A stretch of DNA of 64,000 bases from Archivesica marissinica (lineage: Eukaryota > Mollusca > Bivalvia > Venerida > Vesicomyidae), in contig CM026390.1 of the NCBI GenBank assembly GCA_014843695.1, positions 17,462,942 through 17,526,941 of the forward strand, written 5' to 3'. Shown here piece after piece: positions 1-13,100 of this stretch. Below the pieces are notes generated by a model. The model had not been told where the DNA came from, searched no databases, and saw only the letters and a program-made list of their open reading frames with translations. The position numbers and the translations under genes are program-made. Each line of letters begins with the position of its first letter. Position 1 is the stretch's first letter.

Positions 1-869
1 TAAGACATCTCGCCACGATGTCGAGTGCTTAGTAAAAGTTTCTCGCCAGTCTAAAAACGTTATCGCCATGGCGAGTTGGCGAGTGTCCAACGCTGATAAG
101 TTGAAAGACCTTGTTGAACACATTGTCGAATCCCAGTCAACATTTGGGTAAATGTGACCTTGAACTCATGTACCTGACTTCTGCTTGCAAATTAAAGTTG
201 ACCGGATGAACGTATTCAGGATAAATATTAATCTGTATTTGTTTTTTATCTCATTATTTTACTCTGTTACGTTTGTTTTTGAAGATGATTTGTGTAAAAA
301 ACTTAAAAGTTCATACAGAAAGTGTTTGAAAAGTTCATACAGGAAGTGTTTGAAAAGTTCATACAGGAAGTGTTTGAAAAGTTCAGACAGGAAGTGTTTG
401 AAAAGGAAAAGTTCATACAGGAAGTGTTTGAAAAGTTCATACAGGAAGTGTTTGAAAATGAAAAGTTTTGGAATCGGATGTCACCATTAGCCACATAAAG
501 CTTTTAAAAATGTTTGTAAACTTGTATAAAATACATATTTCAATCACTAGCGAGTTGGTTTATATTAGTGGTGTGTTATGGCTGCTGCCACAAACCATTA
601 CGGACATGTAATACCGTCAGGACGATATCTATATAAATCTCTCGTACAGATCGAAGAAAAAAGCCAGCGGAACACATAAAGTAACACAACCAATTTAGGG
701 CAAGTAGTGATTGAAATGTAGCAAATATTGTTTAAATGCTTGGCACTCTCAACACATCAGTATGTCAAGTGTCGAATAGAGGGAACATGTTACCGTGCAA
801 CAGATTTACGACACATTTTATGGCAGTAGAAAGTTTAGCACACCTTAAACCCAATCAGACTACATCAGT
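1..869. other. Region 3' of TFAM, no gene recognised
   Basis: Presumably holds the TFAM 3' UTR next to 870. Bases 2-151 are open in plus frame 2 but show no recognised motif. A 24 bp array lies at 298-467. Nothing else is supported. Confidence 0.5.
298..467. repeat. 24 bp tandem array
   Basis: About seven copies of aagttcatacaggaagtg plus six bases. The period is a multiple of three, so both strands show spurious repeat frames (KCLKSSYR on plus). Confidence 0.9.
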
Positions 870-1199
870 TCAGTCCGAATCTGTGTCTGAACTGAAGTAG
901 TCACTGTCATCCTTTACATGTGATTTTTGTCCCTTGGCAGACGTTGTTGATTTAACGAGAGTATTTTTGGATGTTTCTGGTTTCGTAGTTTTAATGCCGG
1001 TCTTCTTCGCAACAGTAGTTTTTGATTTCCTCTGTTTCACTACACTCTCTTTGGCTGCTTTCCGTTGTTCCGATTTGACCTTCTTCAAGCTGCCTTTTCT
1101 GATGAGGTCTAGTTTACCTTCCTTCACCATCTCCGCCTCCCACGCACACATATCTATCTCGTGCAACTCGCGCTGTTCTTGTGCACGCGTTTTATAGAT
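870..1199 (-). CDS. TFAM: TFAM exon 7 (end of box B and charged C-terminal tail)
   Basis: The acceptor is cttgtctatttgcag and the exon has 109 codons plus a stop. It begins IYKTRAQEQRELHEIDMCAW, followed by EAEMVKEGKLDLIRKG, aligning with the end of HMG box B of TFAM. The rest is Lys/Ser/Thr-rich and ends DDSDYFSSDTDSD. The frame stays open upstream into the intron's 30 bp array as far as 1604. I take that as intron because the preceding exon joins perfectly at 1199. Confidence 0.88.
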   Translation of the reverse strand: MYKTRAQEQRELHEIDMCAWEAEMVKEGKLDLIRKGSLKKVKSEQRKAAKESVVKQRKSKTTVAKKTGIKTTKPETSKNTLVKSTTSAKGQKSHVKDDSDYFSSDTDSD

Positions 1200-4100
1200 C
1201 TGCAAATAGACAAGAGGGCCAAGTAGCTCGAGCTTGCTCACCCCAAACAACTCTAAGTCTTGTTCACCCCTTACAACTCTTAAGAAAGTCTTGTTCACTC
1301 CAGACCTCTCTAAGTAAGTTTTGCTCACCCCAGACAACTCTAAGTAAGCCATGCTCACCCCAGACAATTCTAAGTCGTGTTCACCCCTTACAACTCTTAA
1401 GAAAGTCTTGTTCACCCCAGACCTCTCTAAGTAAGTCTTGCTCACTCCAGACCTCTCTAAGTAAGTCTTGCTCACCCCAAACAATTCTAAGTTAGTCTTG
1501 CTCACCCCAGACCTCTCTAAGTAAGTCTTGCTCACCCCAAACAACTCTAAGTAAGCCTTGCTCACCCCAGACAACTCTAAGTAAGCCTTGCTCACCCCAA
1601 ACAACTCTAAGTAAGTCTTGCTCGGAACGAATATTCACGTGCCTCGACAAATTTAATGCGAACGAGAATCGACACCATACAGATAATTAACAGCGAGTGA
1701 CCACTCCCGCCTGTGGCCTGGCGATAGCTTCTTGTTTCTAGGACGAAAACACTGCTTTACCTCTATTGGTAGATAAGCACTGAATGATTAATTGTACCAA
1801 CAAAATTATTCCAAATTCAGACAGGCCATTGGTTTCAACTCTCCAGAAATTGCTATCGAAATTGACAACCCAGTTACAGAGTTGTGATTTTAAAGGAAAC
1901 TGTGAACGTACACACGAAGGACAACCGGCCTATGTTAACAACTCACCACGGGCATTGCTCACATCACCTACGCATTACTTGGGTAGGTCCACACAGCTCG
2001 CTTGAGTTGTCGTACACAGCATTTACATTCATTTGAGTAGGTGACTCGGTGGAGCCTCCATATGGTTTTGGTGGAGCCTCCATACGGTTTCGGTGCCTGC
2101 CTCGTAACTGAGGGGTTATGAGTTTGAACCAAGTCAGAACCACGGTGAACGGTGTCCTTAGGCGAGACAGGTTAAATCCACATTGCCGTTCTCTCCTTCT
2201 AGTGGCAATGGATTCCATCAGGAAAGAGGTCTCGAGAGCGGTTAAATTCTACTCCACAATCGAGCTAACAATGTGTATAAATACAAACAAATTTGGCAGA
2301 AATAAATATAGGAATGTTTGATCTGACAAATCAAGTCCAGCAGAGATATCACTTAAAGGTTTAGTGTCTAATGGTGCTTAACCCTTTCCCTCATAGAAGG
2401 GCCTCTTGACGCCATTACCAATAAGACATAAATTGACAATGTAGTAGCCAAACCAATGTTCATAATAAATGCCAGAATCTCGTGTAGTCCCAGTAATATC
2501 TATGGAGGTGGGATAGATATGGTGACTACTTATCCACTGCATGATAGCTAAATGGCTGTCGTTTGTATGGAGATATAATAGTATATTAACCTAAATCTCT
2601 ATGAAGGAAAGGGTTAACCTGACACTAATGACATACCTTTTTCTCACTCTCCGGCAAATTTCTCCACAGTTCAGAACACGCAGACATATGCTGAAAAAAG
2701 CAGAAACGTTAAAGCCAACATTAGTAATAATTAGAGAGCTCCAACAGTACATGGCAGTCGTGATAGCGCAGTTGTAGCATGTTCGCTTCAGGTGTGAAAG
2801 GTCCAGAGTTCACACCCAGCTACAGCCATTACAGTTGTGCCCTTAGACAAGGCACTTAAATTTCACGTTGCCTCTTCTCTCTCCCTCCTGGCGATGGTTT
2901 CCATCAGGAATGAGGTCTTGAGAGCGATTAAACTAATGTAAAAACCGGTTTCAAATTAGAGCTAAACTAAGTGTGTAAAATCTACACATACAAACATTAT
3001 CAAACTGATAACAAGAAGATTCGTTTGTTTATTTTTGTCGCACCAACAGCTTCCGTTATATGTCGACTTTCCAGCTATTATTGGTGGAGGAAGACCCAGG
3101 GTGCCTCTTCGAGCAGTATTTCAGGTGCGGGTGGGCACACAGGTAGAACCACCGACCTTCCACAAGCCAGCTGGATATCTTCCTCACATGATATAATTCA
3201 ACACTCCCCAGTGGGATTCGAACCAGCAGAGGTGAGGGGCAAGTGATTTGACCACGGAGGCCCCGGTAACAAGAAGATCACGAGAGAGAACACATCCACC
3301 AAGCTGCTAAATGTCCGAGAGAGAACACATCCATCAGCTGCTAAATGTCCGAGAGAGAACACATCCACCAAGCTGCTAAATGTCCGAGAGATAAACACAT
3401 CCACCAGGCTGTTAAATGTCCGAGAGAGAACACATCCACCAGGCTGCTAAATGTCCGAGAGATAACACATCCACCAGGCTGCTAAATGTCCGAGAGAGAA
3501 CACATCCACCAAGCTGCTAAATGTCCGAGAGAGAACACATCCACCAAGCTGCTAAATGTCCGAGAGATAAACACATCCACCAAGCTGCTAAATGTCCGTG
3601 AGATAAACACATTCACCAAGCTGCTAAATGTCGGAGAGATAAACACATTCACCAAGCTGCTAAATGTCGGAGAGATACACATCCACCAAGCTGCTAAATG
3701 TCCGAGAGATAACACATCCACCAAGCTGCTAATGTCCGAGATAAACACATCCACCAAGCTGCTAATTACACATCCACCAAGCTGCTAAATGTCCGAGAGA
3801 TAAACACATCCACCAAGCTGCTAAATGTCCGAGAGATAAACACATCCACCAAGCTGCTAAATGTCCGAGAGATAAACACATCCACCAAGCTGCTAAATGT
3901 CCGTGAGATAAACACATCCACCAGGCTGCTAAATGTCCGAGAGATAAACACATCCACCAGGCTGCTAAATGTCCGAGAGATAAACACATCCACCAGGCTG
4001 CTAAATGTCCGAGAGATAAACACATCCACTAGGCTGCTAAATGTCCGAGAGATAACACACATCCACCAGGCTGCTAAATGTCCGAGAGATAACGCACATC

Positions 4101-7100
4101 CACCAAGCTGCTAAATGTCCGAGAGATAACACACATCTACCAGGCTGCTAAATGTCCACAATGGTGAAGAATCCATTAAAAATAAATTTGGATCCAGATC
4201 TATACGGAACACCTCCCTCCAAAATATAATGGCTGCGTCCTTAACCCGAGACCAACCCTTCCTACAAACTTCATGAAAATCTGTTCCAAGCTAATTGCCT
4301 AAATCCTGCTAACTGATAAACAAACACCTGATAACAGATAAACAAACACCAGCTAACAGATAAACAAACACCTGCCAACAGATAAACAAACACCTGTCAA
4401 CTGATAAACAAACACCTGCTAACAGATAAACAAACACCTGCCAACAGATAAACAAACACCTGTCAACTGATAAACAAACACCTGCTAACAGATAAACAAA
4501 CACCTGCTAACAGATAAACAAACACCTGCTAACAGATAAACAAACACCTGCCAACTGATAAACAAACACCTGCTAACAGATAAACAAACACATGCCAACA
4601 GATAAACAAACACCTGCTAACAGATAAACAAACACCTGCTAACAGATAAACAAACACCTGCCAACAGATAAATAAACACCTGCTAACAGATAAACAAACA
4701 CCTGCTAACAGATAAACAAACACCTGCTAACATAACCTCTTTCGCTGAGGTAACAATTGGATCCAAATCACTAACCCGAGTCTAATAATCCAACTAGAAA
4801 TGTATGCATACACCACATGGCCTAGTCTGACAGAGATGGCCATTTATTAGAAGGAACCCGACTGGTAAACAAAGCAAATGGTCACGCTGTGTTGATCGTT
4901 AATCCCTAGGTTTGACGTCCGTTCTCAGAGGTACAGACTAGATTCTTTCATAAAGCAGGTCACCAAACTGTCTGAAACTAACAGTCAAATATGTCATGCA
5001 ATTTGTCACAACACAATTCTAATGAAATTCCAGGACATATTTCCAGATTTTTCAGCTACAGATAAGAAAAACTGACAAATAAATTGTCATCTGCTACAAT
5101 TATTTGAACTATTTATGGCCTTTATTTTACCCAGCATGCAGAGTTAATAGCTTCCCATATAGTTGCCGACTCATGCCGTTTTCTTTTAGTTCAAGTATTA
5201 CATACATACACAAATGGACTGGACCACAAGTGGAAGTCGTGATAGCGCAGTGGATGCGCGTTTGCTTCAGGTGCGAAAGGTTCGGAGTTCGAACCCCGCT
5301 GGAGCCGTTACGATTGTGCCCTTAGGCAAGGTATTTAAATTCCACGTTGCCTCTCCCTCGTGGCGATGGATTCCATTAGGAATGAGGTCTCAAGAGTGAT
5401 TAAAAAAGTTGTAAGAACTTGTTTCGCAATCAAGCTTTAATAAATTTAGATTCAGTCCTCCCAATTGTAGCAGATAAATAAAGTCATGGTATATTAGTGT
5501 ATGAAAAATGTATTAATACTACAGTAAAACTCCTCCAAATAGGACATTGTCTCTGGTCCCGAATGTTTTCCTTCTATCTTCATTGTAATAAAAAAAAAAC
5601 CTCTACTCCGGAAACCGGACGAAAATTCGTAAGATATTGTGTATTTTCAACACAAAATGACCAGTCTAAACTAGATGTGCCAATTATGAAAGGAAGCCAG
5701 TCAAGGGATATTCCTTGTATACCGTCATAAAAGTGACAACATTGCTTTGTTTACAAACTGTCCACGCCCGTGATTTTCTAAAGTTGTGAAAATATTTGTA
5801 GTGCGCATAATTGGTGATCAGAACATAGCCGCGAAAATATTGTGGTAACCCAGTTCAAGAAAGTAATCACTTGGTCACAACACAATGTCACCGTGATCCG
5901 AGTAATTTTCCACAAATAGACTTTGGAATTTCCAATTTTCGGAGATTTTTTTCACCGCTTTTATCAATTTCACCCCACTGAGTTAATATTGACAAATTTT
6001 TGTATATTTTAGCCATTGGCGAACTTGGTTTAAACATATTTATTCGACATTATGTAACATAAATGACAACAAATAATAATGTACACAATATGAATAAATA
6101 CACAAGTGGATTGAAATAAAAGCTAATTGGATTTATCGCAAGAGCAGGCCCTGTTTAAATAATCCTCATGGTTGTATATACATACGTAAATATGCAGAAG
6201 TGCATCCACTCGAATGTAGTCCCAATAACTAATATAGTAAATTTTTCTTTTTGATAAAAATGCATTTTCATGACAGGCAGTGTATAGTGTTTGTGTTTTT
6301 GAGAAATTATGTGACTTGAGAATACTTCAGACTACCGGTAGTTGATGTGTAGAAAAGATGTAGAATTCAGGCCATTGCAAGGTGAAGGTTGGTATACAGT
6401 ATTATTTGGCAGAGGAATACAGTGTGTAAACACAGTGACGTTATTCACAGGTGAGCACTGGCTATGGAAAACCATAAAATGTGAAATATTCTTGGTGTGT
6501 TTCAGGCTGATTTGAATACCTCTTCACAGTGGATGTGGTATCATAAGAAATGAAAGATTGGAAATATAAATGAACAGACCGTACGTCTTTACTATGTATT
6601 ACATAGGTAATTTATTTGTTGTTTTACAACCTCAACGCATCACACGGAGGTCAGCCGTAGTACGGTATGATAGCAATTGTGACAATCAGCAGGATGAGTC
6701 ATACAGGCACACTGCACAAGTACAGTCAAACCTGTGTTAGTGGTCACCTGTATTAAGCAGCCAGTTTCTGTGATTCCCTTGACTGGCTGCTTAAGACAGG
6801 TTTGACTGTAGTGCTGTTGTGAACTTTGATTATACCCGACGGTCACATACTAGATATTTTAAAAACTCAAGTCGGCCTGCATGCATGCACACAATAACGC
6901 ATTTGCAATGCGATGTATAAGAAATCAAAAATACACACTACCACAATGATTTGGTTGGTTGCTTGATATATTAGCAATGTTGGTAGTTTTCCAAGTTTTA
7001 GAGTGACTAGTTTAAACTTTATTTATTTTACAACGATCGCGAAGCAAGTTTTAGCAACTTATATTAATCACTCTCGTTGGCGAGGATGAAAGCGTAAATG

Positions 7101-10100
7101 TGGTCATTCATGTGGGGGGAAACCGGAGTACTCAGAGAAAACCCACCTGTCCGATCTGGCGACCACTGTACCATCTCACATACTTCCCGGTCCGAGGATC
7201 AAACCCGGGTTGCATTGATGAGAAGCGAGCGCGGTAACCACTGCGCTAATCGGACAGCCTAGGGACATACTAGGTGTGGAACCTGCACATATAAAACTTG
7301 GTTGGCGGGATCTGTAAATAATTGAGCAGATTACCGTTGTCAAGAATTCCTTCCTCTCCATTGGTTCCATGAACTGTAGATGCTTGCCCTCCAACTGATT
7401 AACTAAAAACAGGCCGAATGAGAATGTACCACGCTGCCTCGGCATTCCATTCTCCCGCTTAAGCTGAAATTAAACAGAATTAGTATAAATACACATTTTA
7501 TACAAATTTATTTTAGCTCGATTGTGAAACAAGTTCTTTCAACTTATATTAATCACTCTCGAGACATCATTCCTGATGGAATCCATTGCCAATATCATGT
7601 TAATTATGTTCTTTACTCGCATATAAGACAAGCTCTTCCTACCCGATTTTGAGAATTTCAAGTGCCTGTGAATGATGTATTTACCCTGAGCAGTAATTCA
7701 AGCAAGGATGAACCACACGGGCAAAGGTGACGAAATATCAAAATATTTACTTGATCACAGACAAGTAACCAGAAAAAAATAACTTGCCCAGATAATTGAT
7801 ATATATTCTGTATATTATGTGTGTATGAGGAAATATTTACCATACGACTACTAAAGGTATTGAAAGTCGAAATTTATGAAAGACACAGGATTGAAACATC
7901 CTGAATGATGTTTGCAACATATTAATACAATGTGACCTGTCGAGTTCAACTAGATAATAATAAATTTAAACTGTTTGTTCACACATGGAGGCGAGATCAA
8001 TTAGCCGTCGGCAATCTACACTTTTGTTTAAGGCATGCATGTACTCCCGGTGTAATTACATGATTGGATTAATGACTGTCTGTGGATTATATTAATTATC
8101 AGAGACACTCAACGGTATATAACACATAACAGACACTGCTAGAATGTAAGTAGATCTATATTTGGTCCGAAAATAGATTTTAAAAATTCACTTGCCAGGC
8201 CGTAAAAATGTATGACTCAGACAACTCAAGACTATTGATTTTACCACCTGCTGGGTAGAACCACAAACTTCCACAAGCCAGCTAAATAATTTGAAATATT
8301 CCGACCCCCGCTGCCAAGTGAGATTCGAACCTACAGTTGTGAGGGGTAAGTGATTTCAAGTTAATGACCGTAACCACTAATTACTCACAGTCTTAATTTT
8401 TCTCTTTTGCCTCTTTCCTTTCTTTGTTTTTCTTTCTTCAGCAAGTTCAACTTTATCCCCCTCTGTTAGCGTGCATTCCCATTCTATCTTCTTACTCTTG
8501 TACTCTGCCAATAAACGGCTACTCTCCTCGAATAGCTTCTGCAAAACAATGAGAAACATTAGTCAGTTACTGCCCCTGAATACTCCTAATAGCACATTGG
8601 TCCTCTTAATTGGTCTCCTCTGTTTTTATTGTTGTTTCCTTTGCACCACATGTTTTCCATTCTCATCCGTATTTGCGTCTTATAATTATGAAATCTCGGC
8701 AGATATCCTTTAGCATGTCCAATGGATACCATACTGTAAAAATTGGTTCAATTAATTAACACTATTTTGATCAAATTGCATTTATCCTAACGCAACATCT
8801 GTTTAGACGACAACAATAAAAACAAAGGATTCCAACTAAAAGGACCAATACACATTTAGGGATAAATCTGACTTTATCCATCAAGGGAGGTAATAGAAAA
8901 ACCAGTAATGTCTCTCATTAAACATTCACTACTCAGTGATAGATGACCAGGCAAGTAGCGGCAACTTACTCTTGTACTCTGCCAATAAACGGCTACTCTC
9001 CTCAAATAGCTTCTGCAAAACCATTAAACATTCACTACTCAGTGATAGATGACCAGGCAAGTAATGGCGACTTACTCTTGTACTCTGCCAATAAACGGCT
9101 ACTCTCCTCAAATAGCTTCTGCAAAACAATTAAACATTCACTACTCAGTGATAGATGACCAGGCAAGTAACGGCGACTTACTCTTGTACTCTGCCAATAA
9201 GGCAGTCAAGAGTGGTTCACTCTCATCAAGTGCATTTCCGGAACATAAATGCAGCCACGGATTGGGGCTACACCCATAGGTACCGGGCCAATTACTTTGT
9301 TGTAAGGATATTACTGACAACATTTACAAACATTTGGTCAGTTGAGCTAAAAAAATCACTCCTATGAATCACTAAGTTTAAACCCCTCAATGTTGGTTTA
9401 CAAATATCTCCTGCGAGCACAAATGTCTGATTTGCGTAGTGGTTAGCGCACTCGCTTCTCACCAATGCAACCAGATCCTCGGACCGGGAAGTATGTGAGA
9501 TGGAACGGTGGTCGCCAGATCGGACAGGTGGGTTTTCTGCGGGTACTCCGGTTTCATCCCACATGAATAACCATATTTACGCTTTCATACGTGCCAACGA
9601 GAGGAGTGATTAATATAAGTTGTTAGAACTTTAAATAAGCTGAAGCACAAATGTCTATATGTACCTTCTTATCATTGACTGGCAGATCTTTGTACATCTC
9701 AGTTGCTATTCTCGCAGTCTCGCCTACACTCTTGTCTAAAATTAAAATATGTTTCATATAAATACGAGGCTGTACTTGTCAAAGGAATGAATTAATTTAT
9801 AGATATATTTCTTTTGGCTAGATTGCGAAACAATTTTTCTTGATTCCTCATTCCGGACTGGAATCCTTCAAAATGAGGTAGAGAGAAGAGGAAATTTGGA
9901 TTTACGATTCTTGCTCTCAAAACTGCTTGTTTACAAGATGTGCACAATATGTGTTGCAACACCGTGGTTTGGGCAAGGCTCAACGACACAACCTTTGATT
10001 ACGAGACAGACACTGTATCCAATATACTACTGTGGTTCTAGTACGGCTCAAATTCACCACCTGTCCATTATGAAATGGACACCGTATCCATTAAACCACG

Positions 10101-13100
10101 ATGGTTCTGGCAAGGATTAGTCTCACAACGTCTAGATGCAAGGCGGATACCATTTCCATTACACCACCGTGGTTCAAGCAAATCTCAAACTCACAACTTC
10201 TAGGTTATTAGGCACACACCGTATCCATTAACCCACGATGGTTCTGGCAAGGATTAGTCTCACAACGTCTCGATGCAAGGCGGATACCATTTCCATTATA
10301 CGACCGTGGTTCAAGCAAAGCTCAAACTCACAACTTCTAGGTTATGAGGCACACACCGTATCCATTACACCACCGTGGTGCAGGCAAAGCTCAAACTCAC
10401 AACTTCTAGGTTATGAGGCACACACCGTATCCATTACCTCTCCATGGTCCGGGCAAGTCTCAAACAACACAACCTAGAGGTTATGAGGCACACACCATAT
10501 CCTTTACCTCTCCATGTCCGGGCAAGTCTCAAACACACAACCTAGAGGTTATGAGGCACACACCGTATCCATTACCTCTCCATGGTCCGGGCAAGTCTCA
10601 AACACACAACCTAGAGGTTATGAGGCACACACCATATCCTTCCAGTCCGGGCAAGTCTCAAACACACAACCTAGAGGTTATGAGGCACACACCGTATCCA
10701 TTACCTCTCCATGGTCCGGGCAAGTCTGAAACACACAACCTAGAGGTTATGAGGCACACACCATATCCATTACCTCTCCATGGTCCGGGCAAGTCTCAAA
10801 CACACAACCTAGAGGTTATGAGGCACACCGTATCCATTACCTCTCCATGGTCCGGGCAAGTCTCAAACACACAACCTAGAGGTTATGAGGCACACACCAT
10901 ATCCATTACCTCTCCATGGTCCGGGCAAGTCTCAAACAACACAACCTAGAGGTTATGAGGCACACACCATATCCATTACCTCTCCATGGTCCGGGCAAGT
11001 CTCAAACACACAACCTAGAGGTTATGAGGCACACACCATATCCATTACCTCTCCATGGTACGGGCAAGTCTCAAACAACACAACCTAGAGGTTATGAGGC
11101 ACACACCGTATCCTTTACCTCTCCATATCCGGGCAAGTCTCAAACACACAACCTAGAGGTTATGAGGCACACACCGTATCCATTACCTCTCCATGGTCCG
11201 GGCAAGTCTCAAACACACAACCTAGAGGTTATGAGGCACACACCGTATCCATTACCTCTCCATGGTCCGGGCAAGTCTCAAACACACAACCTAGAGGTTA
11301 TGAGGCACACACCGTATCCATTACCTCTCCATGGTCCGGGCAAGTCTCAAACACACAACCTAGAGGTTATGAGGCACACACCGTACCCATTACCTCTCTA
11401 TGGTCCGGGCAAGTCTCAAATGCACAACCTAGAGGTTATGAGGCACACACCGTATCCATTACCTCTCCATGGTCCGGGCAAGTCTCAAACACACAACCTA
11501 GAGGTTATGAGGCACACACTGTACCCATTACCTCTCTATGGTCCGGGCAAGTCTCAAATGCACAACCTAGAGGTTATGAGGCACACACTGTATCCATTAC
11601 CTCTCCATGGTCCGGGCAAGTCTCCAACACACAACCTAGAGGTTATGAGGCACACACCGTATCCTTTACCTCTCCATGGTCCGGGCAAGTCTCAAACACA
11701 CAACCTAGAGGTTATGAGGTATACACCGTACCCATTACCTCTCTATGGTCCGGGCAAGTCTCAAACACACAACCTAGAGGTTATGAGGCACACACTGTAT
11801 CCATTAACCCACGATGGTTCTGGCAAGGATTAGTCTCACAATGTCTCGATGCAAGGCGGATACCATTTCCATTATACGACCGTGGTTCAAGCAAAGCTCA
11901 AACTCACAACTTCTAGGTTATGAGGCACACACCGTATCCATTACACCACCGTGGTGCAGGCAAAGCTCAAACTCACAACTTCTAGGTTATGAGGCACACA
12001 CCGTATCCATTACCTCTCCATGGTCCGGGAAAGTCTCAAACAACACAACCTAGAGGTTATGAGGCACACACCATATCCTTTACCTCTCCATGTCCGGGCA
12101 AGTCTGAAACACACAACCTAGAGGTTATGAGGCACACACCATATCCATTACCTCTCCATGGTCCGGGCAAGTCTCAAACACACAACCTAGAGGTTATGAG
12201 GCACACCGTATCCATTACCTCTCCATGGTCCGGGCAAGTCTCAAACACACAACCTAGAGGTTATGAGGCACACACCATATCCATTACCTCTCCATGGTCC
12301 GGGCAAGTCTCAAACAACACAACCTAGAGGTTATGAGGCACACACTGTATCCATTACCTCTCCATGGTCCGGGCAAGTCTCCAACACACAACCTAGAGGT
12401 TATGAGGCACACACCGTATCCTTTACCTCTCCATGGTCCGGGCAAGTCTCAAACACACAACCTAGAGGTTATGAGGTATACACCGTACCCATTACCTCTC
12501 TATGGTCCGGGCAAGTCTCAAACACACAACCTAGAGGTTATGAGGCACACACTGTATCCATTAACCCACGATGGTTCTGGCAAGGATTAGTCTCACAATG
12601 TCTCGATGCAAGGCGGATACCATTTCCATTATACGACCGTGGTTCAAGCAAAGCTCAAACTCACAACTTCTAGGTTATGAGGCACACACCGTATCCATTA
12701 CCTCTCCATGGTCCGGGAAAGTCTCAAACAACACAACCTAGAGGTTATGAGGCACACACCATATCCTTTACCTCTCCATGTCCGGGCAAGTCTGAAACAC
12801 ACAACCTAGAGGTTATGAGGCACACACCATATCCATTACCTCTCCATGGTCCGGGCAAGTCTCAAACACACAACCTAGAGGTTATGAGGCACACCGTATC
12901 CATTACCTCTCCATGGTCCGGGCAAGTCTCAAACACACAACCTAGAGGTTATGAGGCACACACCATATCCATTACCTCTCCATGGTCCGGGCAAGTCTCA
13001 AACAACACAACCTAGAGGTTATGAGGCACACACCATATCCATTACCTCTCCAACGTCCGGGCAAGTCTCAAACACACAACCTAGAGGTTATGTGGCACAC

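Noticed and set aside
2..151. Open frame at the left edge as a coding exon
   Set aside because: 50 codons open by chance length; no known motif, no clear acceptor, biased by ggcgag words.
1964..2321. Frames around 2 kb as coding
   Set aside because: They run through a diverged family A SINE.
3198..4062. Hydrophobic repeat frames that look like membrane proteins
   Set aside because: Readings of the 36 bp array; no start context, splice partners or unique sequence.
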